Positions 8,283 through 17,380 of a stretch of 64,000 nt of DNA are shown piece by piece. Numbering within the stretch: the stretch's first letter is position 1; each line of letters starts with the position of its first letter. The stretch covers positions 145,695 through 209,694 of the forward strand of contig JBMNRB010000002.1 of assembly GCA_050944435.1 (NCBI GenBank), given 5' to 3'. The notes under the pieces are model-generated. The model was not told the origin of the DNA and ran no database searches. It saw only the letters and a program-made list of their open reading frames with translations. The DNA is from Ruminococcus_G sp050944435. GTDB taxonomy: Bacteria; Bacillota; Clostridia; Lachnospirales; Lachnospiraceae. The translations under genes and the position numbers were made by a program.

Positions 8283-9317
8283 ATGATTACTGCAAGAGAA
8301 AATATTCTGATGGCATACCATCACGAGGAACCATATTGGGTGCCGTCTCAGTATCTGGATCAAAATACCTGCGTATATACCGCCTCAAAGGAAGGGGCTC
8401 ATGGATACGGGTGTGGACAAGTGGACTGCTTTGGCGTATCCTGGGATTTTATGCCTGGTATGGAAGGGCAGATGGTCACACCGGGAACGAAACGGCTGGA
8501 AGATCTGACAGAGTGGCGGGATGTGCTGCAAATGCCAAACCCAGAGGAATGGGATTGGGAAGGGGGAGCAGCCAGAGATACGGCGGGATGGGACAGAAAA
8601 AATAAAATCAGTTCCGTCATTGTGATTAACGGTCTGTTTGAACAGCTTCATACGCTGACAGGCTTTGAGGACGCCCTTTGTTATCTGTTAACGGAAAGAG
8701 AAGCAGTGGAAGATTTTCTGGATGAACTGACAGAGGTAAGAATCCGACAGATTCAGCTGATAAAGAAATATTACCGTCCGGATAAAATCACTTTCCATGA
8801 CGATTATGGAGAGGCTCGAAATATGTTCATGAATATCGAAACATGGAGGGAGATTTTTAAACCCCGCCTGAGAAAAATCGTAGATGCAGTTCATGGGGAG
8901 GGCATGCTGTACGAGCATCATTCCTGCGGTTACATTGCTCCATTGATTGAAGATTTCATAGACTTGAAATTCGATGCGCTGAATCCGCTGCAAATCAGTA
9001 ATAATCCATATGAGCTGAAGAAAAAATACAGGAAAGAATTATGCTTTGTGGGCGGATTCGACAATCAGGGAGTGCTGGACCGGCCAGGAGCAACCTATGA
9101 GGAAAGAGTGGAGGAAATACGGAAAACTGTCGAGAAGATGGCTCCGGGAGGAAGCTGGATTGCTCATCCGGTGATGCTGGATCAGACGATAGGGCTTGCT
9201 CTGGCGGATGTGCTTTATGAATATAACCGGCCGTTATGGGAAAAAGTGGGTTACATTGCGCCGCCAAAACCGAGTCAGGCCAGAACTGGTATATATACGG
9301 CCGGTCATGAAAAATAA
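8283..9317 (+). CDS. UroD-family (methyltransferase-like) protein 2
   Basis: 344 residues from the ATG that follows AGAAGGAGGCAAAAT. The frame is open upstream to 8076 but that stretch contains the terminator of the previous remnant, so the longer start is rejected. ITARENILMAYHHEEPYWVP is the UroD-superfamily opening. YEHHSCGYIAPLIEDF carries the H-x-C part of a zinc site, but the second cysteine (NPVQC in protein 1) is replaced (NPLQIS). MAPGGSWIAHPVM is the C-terminal family motif. It is a clear paralogue of the gene at 12038 (both share GGFDNQ, the HHSCG motif, FHDDY and RDTAxWDR), and the two flank a pair of transporters in one operon. Substrate unknown. Confidence 0.8.
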   Translation: MITARENILMAYHHEEPYWVPSQYLDQNTCVYTASKEGAHGYGCGQVDCFGVSWDFMPGMEGQMVTPGTKRLEDLTEWRDVLQMPNPEEWDWEGGAARDTAGWDRKNKISSVIVINGLFEQLHTLTGFEDALCYLLTEREAVEDFLDELTEVRIRQIQLIKKYYRPDKITFHDDYGEARNMFMNIETWREIFKPRLRKIVDAVHGEGMLYEHHSCGYIAPLIEDFIDLKFDALNPLQISNNPYELKKKYRKELCFVGGFDNQGVLDRPGATYEERVEEIRKTVEKMAPGGSWIAHPVMLDQTIGLALADVLYEYNRPLWEKVGYIAPPKPSQARTGIYTAGHEK

Positions 9318-9339
9318 GCGGTGAGAGGGAGGGGTTGTT

Positions 9340-10647
9340 TTGACAGACAATATCATTATGGTGCTGGTGCTTGCAGCTCTGGCGGCAACGGTAGTCTGTG
9401 GAATTATTATTAAAAACTGCAACATCGGTCTGATTGGAATGGCCTTTGCCTTTCTGATTGGATCCTGGATAGGCGGGGCGGATACCTATGAAATTATTGG
9501 TTACTGGCCCACCAGTATTATGTTTATTTTATTGGTTACCAGTTGGTTTTTTGGATATGCGTCTTTAAACGGCACTCTGGCAGGCGTTGCAGATCGGATT
9601 GTCTATGCCACCAGAAACGTCCCGTGGTTTTCGCCAATTTCTGTGTTTCTGACCAGTTTTATTATTTCCGGGCTTGGAATCGGTGTCTGGGGAATTGTGT
9701 TTGTGGCTCCTATCGGCTTTATCATTGCGAAGAGGGGAGAGTTTAATCCTTTGCTTGTGGTGATTGGGACAAATGTGGGAGCGTTGGCTACCGGGGGGCT
9801 GCAGTGGGTGGCGGGAGGCCCGACCAATGCAGGACTGCTGATGGCGGCAGGATGGGAAGCAGAGGAGGCGTCGAAACTGGCGGTACAGTTTGGATATGCT
9901 TCCATTCTTCCCTGCGTGATCGCCTACCTGATCTGTTATTTTCTGCTGAAGGGGTACAAAGCAAAACGGGTAGAGATGGAGGCTCCGAAGCCCTTCACCG
10001 CCGTCCAGAAAAAGACATTGACGGTGCTTCTTGCAGTTATGCTGGCTAATATGCTGCCCCTGATCCTGTATTTCTTGTGTCCCTGTGCTGCCACGGCGTT
10101 CTTAAAAGACCACTGTAATATACAGTTCTGGTCCATTGTGGGGGCGATTGCCTGCATGGTGCTGAAACTGGGAGATGAGAAAGAAATTATAGAGAAAAAA
10201 ATACCCTGGAATGCGGTAATTCTGATCTGCGGGGTTTCCATGTTAATCCAGGTGGCGGTTCAGCATGGACTTTCCGATGTGATTGGCAGCTGGATTAATT
10301 TGAACTTCCCGACCTGGATGATTCCGGCAGCGTTCGCTTTGTTCGGCGGAATTTTAAGTTTTTTCTGCAGCGCCATGTCGGTGGTTTATCCTTTGATGCT
10401 TCCGATGATTTACGGCATGATAACAAATGGAAGCGAAGTCAGCGCGCTTGCCTGTGTAACTGCGCTGATATTAACGGCGTGCTATACGGGAATGTGTCCC
10501 TTTTCTCAGAACGGTGCGCTGATGCTGGCGTCAGCGGACAGGGAAACCAAGAACTATCTTTTTTATCGGATGATTCTCTGGTCTGTGGTGCTTTTGGCGA
10601 TAAGCGTCATTTATGGTTTGCTGGGCGGATACGGCATATGGAGATAA
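9340..10647 (+). CDS. MatC-like dicarboxylate/anion permease
   Basis: 435 residues with about 12 hydrophobic segments, an ArsB/NhaD-superfamily (ion transporter) architecture. The N-terminal half (LIGMAFAFLIGSWIGG, then GYASLNGTLAGVADR) and GVWGIVFVAPIGFIIAKR resemble MatC_N-type dicarboxylate carriers. The TTG at 9340 follows GGGAGGGG by about 5 bases; an ATG at 9358 is the alternative. It lies 22 bases after UroD-like protein 2 and 21 before an MFS-type carrier. Probable role is uptake of a carboxylate or other anion used by the neighbouring UroD-like enzymes; the ligand cannot be read from sequence. Confidence 0.65.
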   Translation: MTDNIIMVLVLAALAATVVCGIIIKNCNIGLIGMAFAFLIGSWIGGADTYEIIGYWPTSIMFILLVTSWFFGYASLNGTLAGVADRIVYATRNVPWFSPISVFLTSFIISGLGIGVWGIVFVAPIGFIIAKRGEFNPLLVVIGTNVGALATGGLQWVAGGPTNAGLLMAAGWEAEEASKLAVQFGYASILPCVIAYLICYFLLKGYKAKRVEMEAPKPFTAVQKKTLTVLLAVMLANMLPLILYFLCPCAATAFLKDHCNIQFWSIVGAIACMVLKLGDEKEIIEKKIPWNAVILICGVSMLIQVAVQHGLSDVIGSWINLNFPTWMIPAAFALFGGILSFFCSAMSVVYPLMLPMIYGMITNGSEVSALACVTALILTACYTGMCPFSQNGALMLASADRETKNYLFYRMILWSVVLLAISVIYGLLGGYGIWR

Positions 10648-10668
10648 TATAATGGGAGGAATTTATGC

Positions 10669-12021
10669 ATGAAGAAATTATCGAATTTAGTAAAATGGTC
10701 TTTTGTTTTGCCTACCTTGGGGCAGAACCTGTTTATCTATCTGGAACTTTATTACATGTCCTATTTTTTAACGGATATCTGTCAGTTCCCTCTGAATACA
10801 GTTACCTTTATTTTGACCAGTACAGCAGCGGTGGATCTGATCTGGGTATTTGTCACAGGAATTGTGCTGGAAAAATGTCATTTTAAGAAGATGGGGAAAT
10901 ATCGTGCCTGGTATGTAATCGGATCGCCTATTATCATTGTGTTTTTCACGCTGATGTTCACAGATTTTGGTAATTCTGCGGCAGCTATGGCGATTGTAAT
11001 CGTGGCTTTCTGCATCAAGACTCTGTTTCAGGATATCCAGTCTGCGGCAGTTACGGCTCAGCTTTCTCAGATTTCAGATTCCCAGCAGGAGAGGACGACG
11101 CTTTCCGTGACAAGAAATATAGGAAGTGTTGCGGGACAGCTTTTGTTTTCATTTGTAGGAGTTGCCACCATTACATTTTTCGGAGAGGTATTTCATGCCA
11201 CAGCGCTGGGATATACTGCTGCGGCAGTTATTTTTACGGTGGTAAACGGTATCTGTCACATTGCGCTTTATTATATTACTAAAGATGTGCCGGTGGCCAA
11301 AACAGAAGAGAAAAAGGAAAAGCTGTCGGTGGGACGCATGTTTAAAATTTTTGTGGAGAACCCGCCGCTGCTGATCTTATCCTTTGGCGATTTGCTTCGT
11401 TATACGGCATACTTTCTGATTTCATCTACAGCGGCTTATTATTTCGCGGCAGTATTAAAGGATTCGGCGTCCATGTCCATCTATCTTACCGCACAGACCT
11501 GTATGGGTGTGGTGGCAGCTTTAGTGGTAGAATTTCTGATTCGCGCCATGGGCAAGAAAGCGACATATGTGTTATCCTGCCTTATGTACGGAGGCACGGC
11601 AATGCTGATGTATTTCATTGGCGGTGAGGGAGCGACCATTCTCTTCATCGTTGTGATGTCCATCGGATCTTTCTTTAATAACTGTATCCGCGCTACGGTA
11701 ACGGCGATGACGGCAGATACGGTTATCTACTCCATGTGGAAAAGCAATACCAATGCCCGCGGATTTATTATGAGTATGACAAATATACCGATTAAATTCG
11801 GTTCCATGATAAAAAGCGTGATTCTTCCGGTGGGACTGAGCATTATCGGATATCAGGCCGGCGTTGAGGCCACCCCGGAAGTCGCACATGGTATTGCGGT
11901 GATTATGTGCCTGGTGGCTGGAGGCAGCGTAGTTGTCTCTGGATTGATTAATCTGTTTTTCTATCATCTGACCGAAAAGCGTGTGGATGAAATGACCCAG
12001 GAGATTAATAAGAGAATGTGA
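10669..12021 (+). CDS. MFS transporter, GPH (sugar:cation symporter) type
   Basis: 450 residues with about 12 membrane segments. The layout (VKWSFVLPTLGQNLFIYLE near the N-terminus, a KMGKYRAWYVIGSP loop after the second helix pair, a charged central loop KTEEKKEKLSVG, and a late SMIKSVILPVGLSIIGY) is that of the glycoside-pentoside-hexuronide:cation symporter family; R/KYRxW after a G is its diagnostic loop. GGGAGGA lies 8 bases before the ATG at 10669. A second carrier directly after the MatC-like one is unusual and suggests two different substrates, or uptake plus export. Confidence 0.8.
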   Translation: MKKLSNLVKWSFVLPTLGQNLFIYLELYYMSYFLTDICQFPLNTVTFILTSTAAVDLIWVFVTGIVLEKCHFKKMGKYRAWYVIGSPIIIVFFTLMFTDFGNSAAAMAIVIVAFCIKTLFQDIQSAAVTAQLSQISDSQQERTTLSVTRNIGSVAGQLLFSFVGVATITFFGEVFHATALGYTAAAVIFTVVNGICHIALYYITKDVPVAKTEEKKEKLSVGRMFKIFVENPPLLILSFGDLLRYTAYFLISSTAAYYFAAVLKDSASMSIYLTAQTCMGVVAALVVEFLIRAMGKKATYVLSCLMYGGTAMLMYFIGGEGATILFIVVMSIGSFFNNCIRATVTAMTADTVIYSMWKSNTNARGFIMSMTNIPIKFGSMIKSVILPVGLSIIGYQAGVEATPEVAHGIAVIMCLVAGGSVVVSGLINLFFYHLTEKRVDEMTQEINKRM

Positions 12022-12037
12022 AAGGGGAGACGATACG

Positions 12038-13090
12038 ATGAAACTGACAGAACGTGACTGTACCTTGTTGGCGCTGGATCATAAAGACACGCCCTGGGTT
12101 CCGGCGGTAGATACGGGACAGGACAGTTGTATTCCTACCGTTCTTGAAGAGGGGGCCAGGGGATATGGCATAACGACGGACTGGTTTGGCGTTAAATATC
12201 TGCTGCGGCCGGATCAGCCGGGCCCGATGCCGGTGGAAAGCGAACCGAGGATCGAAGATATAGAGAATTGGAAAGAAGCGGTGACTTTCCCCAATCTGGA
12301 TGAGTATGACTGGGAAAGATGCGCGGCCAGAGATACGGCCAAATGGGATCGGGAAAATAAGGTATCTAATGTTATCCTGATCAACGGAATGTTTGAAAGC
12401 CTTCATATGTTTTGCGGTTTTGAAAATGCGCTGTGTGATATCATTACCAGCGAAGACGCCTGCTATGATTTTATGGGAGCTATGGCGGATTATAAAATAG
12501 AGGTGATTCGCCGGGTGAAGAAATATTACAATGCGGATAAAATTCAGTTTCATGATGATTACGCAAATAATGACGCTCTGTTTATGGATATTGCACGGTG
12601 GCGCCGATTGATTAAACCTCATTTGAAACGGGTGATAGACGCCACGCATGAGTGCGGAATGTATTATGAACACCATTCCTGCGGAAAAATCCGCGATCTT
12701 GTAGGAGAATTGACGGAATTGGGGGTTGACGCCTTAAACCCGGTACAGATGCAGAACGACCCTAAAAATCTGAAGGATACTTATGGAGATTTTCTCACCT
12801 TATCCGGCGGATTTGATAATCAGAGGTGTCTTGACCGGCCTGACGCGACGAGACAGGAAATTGAGGATTCTCTGAGAAATACGCTGGAAGTGATGGCGCC
12901 TGGAGGAAAATGGATTGCCAGAGTAAGTTTTCTTGATAAAACAAAAGACCAGATCTGGCTGGATGTCTTAGATGAATATAACCGTCCCCTGAAAGAAAAA
13001 TACGGGGTGAAATGGACGCGGCATCAGGCCACTGGGAAAGATCTTTACGATCTTTCCCAGAGAACAGGCTCTACCAGAAGGACGGTATAG
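12038..13090 (+). CDS. UroD-family (methyltransferase-like) protein 3
   Basis: 350 residues. Paralogue of the protein at 8283 with the same motif order: a TERDCTLLALDHKDTPWVP opening, AARDTAKWDRENK, FHDDY, YEHHSCGKIRDLV with the H-x-C zinc half-site, NPVQMQ in place of the second cysteine, and SGGFDNQRCLDRPDA. AAGGGGAGACG precedes the ATG. It is the fourth gene of the 8283 operon and is followed after 75 bases by a PucR-type regulator. The shared loss of the second zinc cysteine in both paralogues points to a specialised subfamily. True UroD activity is unlikely in this context. Confidence 0.8.
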   Translation: MKLTERDCTLLALDHKDTPWVPAVDTGQDSCIPTVLEEGARGYGITTDWFGVKYLLRPDQPGPMPVESEPRIEDIENWKEAVTFPNLDEYDWERCAARDTAKWDRENKVSNVILINGMFESLHMFCGFENALCDIITSEDACYDFMGAMADYKIEVIRRVKKYYNADKIQFHDDYANNDALFMDIARWRRLIKPHLKRVIDATHECGMYYEHHSCGKIRDLVGELTELGVDALNPVQMQNDPKNLKDTYGDFLTLSGGFDNQRCLDRPDATRQEIEDSLRNTLEVMAPGGKWIARVSFLDKTKDQIWLDVLDEYNRPLKEKYGVKWTRHQATGKDLYDLSQRTGSTRRTV

Positions 13091-13165
13091 GATAAAAACT
13101 GTGCAAAACACAGAAGATATGATAATATATAGTTCATCGGACTGACAAAAGGGAGACTATATAAG

Positions 13166-14620
13166 ATGAGACTAAACATGTGGATGATTGCAAATTGTCT
13201 GGCAGTATTGGAACCAGAACTTTATCTGAAAGATTATACACCTGCAGTGATCAAAGGCGTACGCTTATATGCTGCAGAGGGGTATGCCTACGTTTGCCAG
13301 CGAGACAATAAAGTGATGTGTTCATTTGAAGAAGAGTATTTCCTTTTGTCAGGGATTTCTCTGGAAGTAGCCTTCGGTCTGATTCAGGATGTGTTTGATG
13401 TATATGATGCATGGGAAAGCAAAGTAACGCGATGGATGCAGCACATGGAATACCAGAAAATTGTGGATTCCTGTCATGCTTTTCTGCGCAACCCTCTTGT
13501 CCTGCTGGATGCGAACTATAAAGTGATGGCGCTTAGCGGTCAGTACGGTTCTGATGAGGTGGACGGGGAATGGAAGTATTTAAAAGAAAACGGTTTCAGT
13601 TCCATCAAAGTGGTAAAAGAGCTGCGCGCCAGGAGCGCGGACAGCAATCTTCAGCGAATACGCCATCCGGATGCGGTATTAAGGATAAAACTGGAAGCTT
13701 TTGGCTATGTGAATGTGTCTCAGAATATTTATTTTGAAAATGTTCTTTGCGGGCGCTTTGTCATTATGGAGCGATCCAGAGCCGTCAACTGCGGAGATAT
13801 TGTTCTGATTAAAATGTTGGCAGAATGGCTGGCGCCTTATATGAATAAATTAAATTTCAGCAGCAGGTATATGGGAGGAAGCAGTGTCTTTTACAGCCTT
13901 TTGATGGAAAGAGAAGCAGATCAAAGAACCCTTGACATGGAGCTTTGTTATTATGGCTGGGAAGCGGATGACGAATATAAGCTTCTGATGCTTTTTTATC
14001 GTGACAGAAAAGCAGACGGAATGCTGCTGCGTCTGCTTCGAAGCGCTTTGCTGCAGGCTATCCCGACCTGTGTGGCGGAAATATTTGATAATCGGATTAT
14101 CGTTATTATGAATCAGTCCAGACAGGACACCGATCAGTCGACCAGGAAAATACAGGATATCGTAGCCCATAACGATGCCTGCTGCTATGCCGGGCCGGAA
14201 GGCGAGGGGATTCTTTCCCTGGGGAAATTGTATCATCAGCTGACTCAGATGGATGATTTGTTAAAAGGAGAGAGAACGCAAAAATTATTTTTTGAATTCC
14301 AGGAATGCGCGGTAGCATACATTTTACGGGAATCGGATCCCGAAAGAAAAATCTGCGCCATCTATCCGCCGATTCGCCGGTGTTGGCTGCAGGGAGAAGA
14401 CAGAGAGGGATTGGAAGCGATGCGGGTATATCTGCTGAACAATCAGTCTATTGCAGAAACGGCGAAAAAATTGTATCTCCACAGAAATACGCTGGTGTAT
14501 CGTCTGGGGAAACTGAAAACGAAATTAAAACTGGATTTACAGGATCCCGAACAAAGGCTGTATTACAGCGTCAGCTTTGAAATGCTCCATGTTTATGAGA
14601 AAGAGCTGGATATGCTGTGA
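13166..14620 (+). CDS. PucR/CdaR-type transcriptional regulator
   Basis: 484 residues. The C-terminus contains NNQSIAETAKKLYLHRNTLV followed by YRLGKLK, the PucR-type helix-turn-helix, with an SFEMLHVYEKEL tail as in CdaR-like proteins. The N-terminal and central parts (about 1-400) are a poorly conserved sensor region. GGGAGA lies 9 bases before the ATG. It follows UroD-like protein 3 on the same strand and likely controls the 8283-13090 operon; a second such regulator (59196) is divergent from another UroD-like gene, and a third is decayed at 7602. Members of this family typically respond to small metabolites. Confidence 0.8.
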   Translation: MRLNMWMIANCLAVLEPELYLKDYTPAVIKGVRLYAAEGYAYVCQRDNKVMCSFEEEYFLLSGISLEVAFGLIQDVFDVYDAWESKVTRWMQHMEYQKIVDSCHAFLRNPLVLLDANYKVMALSGQYGSDEVDGEWKYLKENGFSSIKVVKELRARSADSNLQRIRHPDAVLRIKLEAFGYVNVSQNIYFENVLCGRFVIMERSRAVNCGDIVLIKMLAEWLAPYMNKLNFSSRYMGGSSVFYSLLMEREADQRTLDMELCYYGWEADDEYKLLMLFYRDRKADGMLLRLLRSALLQAIPTCVAEIFDNRIIVIMNQSRQDTDQSTRKIQDIVAHNDACCYAGPEGEGILSLGKLYHQLTQMDDLLKGERTQKLFFEFQECAVAYILRESDPERKICAIYPPIRRCWLQGEDREGLEAMRVYLLNNQSIAETAKKLYLHRNTLVYRLGKLKTKLKLDLQDPEQRLYYSVSFEMLHVYEKELDML

Positions 14621-14646
14621 AAAGAGAAGAAAAAGGGAAAAACCTG

Positions 14647-14675
14647 TTGACACGCGTGGCTGCGTATAATATAAT
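14647..14675 (+). promoter_or_regulatory. Sigma-70 type promoter of rplM-rpsI
   Basis: Consensus TTGACA (14647-14652) and TATAAT (14670-14675) are separated by 17 bases. A second TATAAT at 14665 would leave only 12 bases and is not expected to work. The roughly 110-base leader to the rplM start could hold an L13-type autoregulatory element, but I could not recognise its conserved fold. Confidence 0.85.
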
Positions 14676-14789
14676 TATTCAATGTGACAAAGTGCGTAAA
14701 CATCCGATCCAATGCCCCGGTAAAGGTGTTTTACAAATAGAAATTCACAGATAGTATTGCATGAAAATTGGTTAACAGGAGGTAAATCC

Positions 14790-15218
14790 ATGAACACTTA
14801 TATGGCTAATCCGGCTAAGATTGAAAGAAAATGGTATGTTGTGGATGCAGAAGGCTGTACACTTGGCCGTCTGGCATCAGAAGTGGCAAAGGTTTTAAGA
14901 GGTAAAAACAAACCGGTATTCACACCTCATATTGATACAGGCGATTACGTAATCGTTGTAAATGCTGAAAAAATCAATGTATCCGGTAAAAAACTGGATC
15001 AGAAGGTCTATTACCGTCATTCTGAATACGTGGGTGGTATGAAAGAGACCACACTGCGCGAAATGTTAGCTAAGAAACCGGAAAAAGTAATTGAACTGGC
15101 AGTTAAAGGCATGCTTCCCAAGGGACCTCTGGGAAGACAGATGATGACCAAGCTTCACGTGTATGCCGGACCAGAGCATAAGCACGAAGCTCAGAAACCA
15201 GAAAAGTTAACATTTTAA
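14790..15218 (+). CDS. rplM: Ribosomal protein L13
   Basis: 142 residues, the standard L13 length. KWYVVDAEGCTLGRLASEVA and the GMLPKGPLGRQMMTKLHVY motif are diagnostic. The frame is open upstream to 14757, but AGGAGG lies 6 bases before the ATG at 14790, which gives the canonical N-terminus. It is a 50S subunit component and is followed 16 bases later by rpsI, the conserved bacterial pair. Confidence 0.98.
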   Translation: MNTYMANPAKIERKWYVVDAEGCTLGRLASEVAKVLRGKNKPVFTPHIDTGDYVIVVNAEKINVSGKKLDQKVYYRHSEYVGGMKETTLREMLAKKPEKVIELAVKGMLPKGPLGRQMMTKLHVYAGPEHKHEAQKPEKLTF

Positions 15219-15234
15219 TAGGAGGTAAGAGACA

Positions 15235-15627
15235 TTGGCTAATGCAAGATATTACGGAACAGGCAGAAGAAAAAAATCAATCGCAAGAGTTTATTTAGTA
15301 CCGGGAACGGGAAAAATTACCATCAATAAAAGAGATATCGATGAATATCTGGGACTGGAAACCCTGAAAGTTATCGTTCGTCAGCCGCTGGCTGCAACGG
15401 AAACTTTGGATAAATTCGACGTTCTGGTAAATGTTCGCGGAGGCGGATACACAGGACAGGCCGGAGCCATCCGTCATGGTATCGCAAGAGCTCTGCTGCA
15501 GGCAGACGCTGACTTCAGACCGGTTCTGAAAAAAGCAGGTTACCTGACCCGTGACCCGAGAATGAAAGAGCGTAAAAAGTACGGACTCAAAGCAGCACGT
15601 CGTGCTCCTCAGTTCAGCAAGAGATAA
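15235..15627 (+). CDS. rpsI: Ribosomal protein S9
   Basis: 130 residues, ending in the QFSKR tail (universal KR terminus that reaches the decoding centre). YYGTGRRKKSIARVYLVPG is the S9 N-terminal signature and the GGGYTGQAGAIRHGIARAL motif is also present. The start is TTG at 15235 with AGGAGG 8 bases upstream; no nearer ATG exists. It is a 30S subunit protein in operon with rplM. Confidence 0.98.
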   Translation: MANARYYGTGRRKKSIARVYLVPGTGKITINKRDIDEYLGLETLKVIVRQPLAATETLDKFDVLVNVRGGGYTGQAGAIRHGIARALLQADADFRPVLKKAGYLTRDPRMKERKKYGLKAARRAPQFSKR

Positions 15628-15661
15628 TCAAAGCGGTTATACGCGACTGCAGAAAATTTTT

Positions 15662-15690
15662 ATCCCGGAAGTTTTGGCTTCCGGGATTTT
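15662..15690 (+). terminator. Rho-independent terminator of rplM-rpsI
   Basis: Perfect 10-base stem ATCCCGGAAG / CTTCCGGGAT with a 6-base loop, followed by a T-rich tail, 34 bases after the rpsI stop. Confidence 0.9.
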
Positions 15691-15755
15691 CTATCTTTAG
15701 ATATTCCATAGCTAAAGAATATGGCTATGGGAAAAAAGTAATTAAGGAGAAGCAT

Positions 15756-16340
15756 ATGGAATGGAAGGACGGAAAAACCAGATGCTGCTGGGCTAATCCC
15801 GGCAATCCCCGGTATATTCAATATCATGATGAAGAGTGGGGAGTTCCGGTTCACGATGATCAAAAACTGTTTGAAATGTTAATTCTGGAGAGCTTTCAGG
15901 CGGGACTTTCCTGGGAGTGCGTTCTGAATAAACGGCAGGCTTTTTGCCAGGCTTATGAGAATTTTGACCTGGAGAAGGTGTGTGCATTTGACGACAGAAA
16001 GAAAGAAGAGCTGCGGGGAAATCCTGGTATTATACGCAACCGGCTGAAAATTGATGCTTCGGTAAACAATGCAAGGATTTTCCGGGAAATTCAGAGGGAA
16101 TGGGGAAGTTTTGATCATTATCTCTGGCATTGGACAGACAATGAAATTATTTACGAGACGGGGAAGGATCGTTCTGAGCTTTCTGATCAAATTTCTGCAG
16201 ATTTAAAAAGAAGGGGGATGAAATTTGTGGGAACGGTAATCATCTACGCCTATCTGCAGGCGGTGGGGGTGATCAATTCCCATGAAGAAGGCTGCTTTCT
16301 GAAATGGCAAAAGCAGAATTTTTCTTCTCTTTCCTCTTGA
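15756..16340 (+). CDS. tag: DNA-3-methyladenine glycosylase I
   Basis: 194 residues, as expected for Tag. It removes 3-methyladenine from alkylated DNA in base excision repair. RCCWANPGNPRYIQYHDEEW matches the Tag N-terminus with the zinc cysteine and histidine; LESFQAGLSWECVL contains the active-site Glu and the conserved aromatic pocket; FVGTVIIYAYLQAVGVINSH followed by EEGC supplies the C-terminal zinc His and Cys. AAGGAG lies 6 bases before the ATG. It stands alone between rpsI and purC. Confidence 0.93.
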   Translation: MEWKDGKTRCCWANPGNPRYIQYHDEEWGVPVHDDQKLFEMLILESFQAGLSWECVLNKRQAFCQAYENFDLEKVCAFDDRKKEELRGNPGIIRNRLKIDASVNNARIFREIQREWGSFDHYLWHWTDNEIIYETGKDRSELSDQISADLKRRGMKFVGTVIIYAYLQAVGVINSHEEGCFLKWQKQNFSSLSS

Positions 16341-16365
16341 TTATTAAGGGAAAATCTGCTTTTAT
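16309..16365 (+). terminator. Possible weak terminator of tag
   Basis: AAAAGCAGA inside the last codons of tag pairs with TCTGCTTTT at 16355-16363, about 15 bases after the stop, with a long loop that can extend the stem imperfectly. There is a short T-rich tail. The stem is AT-rich, so termination would be weak. Confidence 0.35.
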
Positions 16366-16408
16366 ATATATGTAAGCTTTTAAAAAATTAAAAAACGAGG
16401 TGCGTAAG

Positions 16409-17272
16409 ATGAAACCAATCAAAGAAGGAAAAGTCCGTGAGATTTATGATAATGGTGACAGTCTGATCATGGTTGCTACAGACCGGATCAGCTGTTTTGA
16501 TGTGATTCTTCACAATGTTGTGACAAAGAAGGGTACCGTACTGACTCAGATGTCAAAATTCTGGTTCGATATGACCAAGGATATCCTTCCCAACCACATG
16601 ATTTCCACGGATGTAAAGGATATGCCGGAATTTTTCCAGCAGCCCCAGTTCGACGGAAACAGTATGATGTGCAAGAAGCTGACTATGCTCCCAGTGGAGT
16701 GTATCGTCAGAGGTTATATTACCGGCAGCGGATGGGCCAGTTATGAAAAAGACGGTACGGTCTGCGGAATTAAACTGCCGGAAGGATTAAAAGAGTCTGA
16801 TAAACTGCCGGAACCCATTTATACACCGTCCACCAAAGCGGAAATCGGTGACCATGACGAGAATATCTCCTATGAGCAGAGTATTGAGCATTTGGAAAAA
16901 TATTATCCGGGAAAAGGAGAAGAGTATGCCTCCAAGCTTCGCGACTATACCATCGCACTTTATACGAAGTGTGCGGACTACGCCAGAAGCCGCGGCATTA
17001 TCATCGCAGACACGAAATTTGAGTTTGGTCTGGATGAAAATGGAAATATTGTGCTGGGAGACGAGATGCTTACGCCGGACAGCTCCCGTTTCTGGGCTGC
17101 CGATATCTATGAGCCGGGCCACAGCCAGCCATCCTTTGATAAACAGTATGCCCGCGACTGGCTGAAAGCAAATCCGGACAGCAACTGGACCCTGCCGGAG
17201 GATGTGGTGCAGAAGGTGATTGACAAATATCTGCAGAGCTATGAAATGCTCACAGGAAAAAAATTACAGTAG
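16409..17272 (+). CDS. purC: Phosphoribosylaminoimidazole-succinocarboxamide synthase
   Basis: 287 residues, matching the longer PurC type common in Clostridia. It joins CAIR and aspartate with ATP to give SAICAR in purine synthesis. KEGKVREIYDNGDSLIMVAT is the N-terminal phosphate-binding signature, VECIVRGYITGSGW and IIADTKFEFGLDENG are diagnostic, and DSSRFW follows. A GTG at 16400 could start three codons earlier, but GAGG lies 8 bases before the ATG at 16409. No other pur gene is adjacent, and I see no purine riboswitch in the short upstream gap. Confidence 0.95.
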   Translation: MKPIKEGKVREIYDNGDSLIMVATDRISCFDVILHNVVTKKGTVLTQMSKFWFDMTKDILPNHMISTDVKDMPEFFQQPQFDGNSMMCKKLTMLPVECIVRGYITGSGWASYEKDGTVCGIKLPEGLKESDKLPEPIYTPSTKAEIGDHDENISYEQSIEHLEKYYPGKGEEYASKLRDYTIALYTKCADYARSRGIIIADTKFEFGLDENGNIVLGDEMLTPDSSRFWAADIYEPGHSQPSFDKQYARDWLKANPDSNWTLPEDVVQKVIDKYLQSYEMLTGKKLQ

Positions 17273-17284
17273 CAGAAGAACAAA

Positions 17285-17328
17285 AGGAGCCCCTTTCCGA
17301 CATAACGCTTGGAATTCAGGGGCTTCTT
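17285..17328 (+). terminator. Terminator of purC
   Basis: AGGAGCCCCT pairs with AGGGGCTTCT (one G-T pair) across a loop of about 23 bases, ending in TTCTTGT. The U tract is poor, so strength is uncertain. Confidence 0.55.
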
Positions 17329-17380
17329 GTATGTGAAAAACTGGTTTGGGACGGAAGTCGTAAAAACGAAGAGGAGAAGG

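Noticed and set aside
14676..14789. L13-type ribosomal leader RNA
   Set aside because: The leader length fits, but I could not find the conserved stem and loop sequence of the known element by reading.
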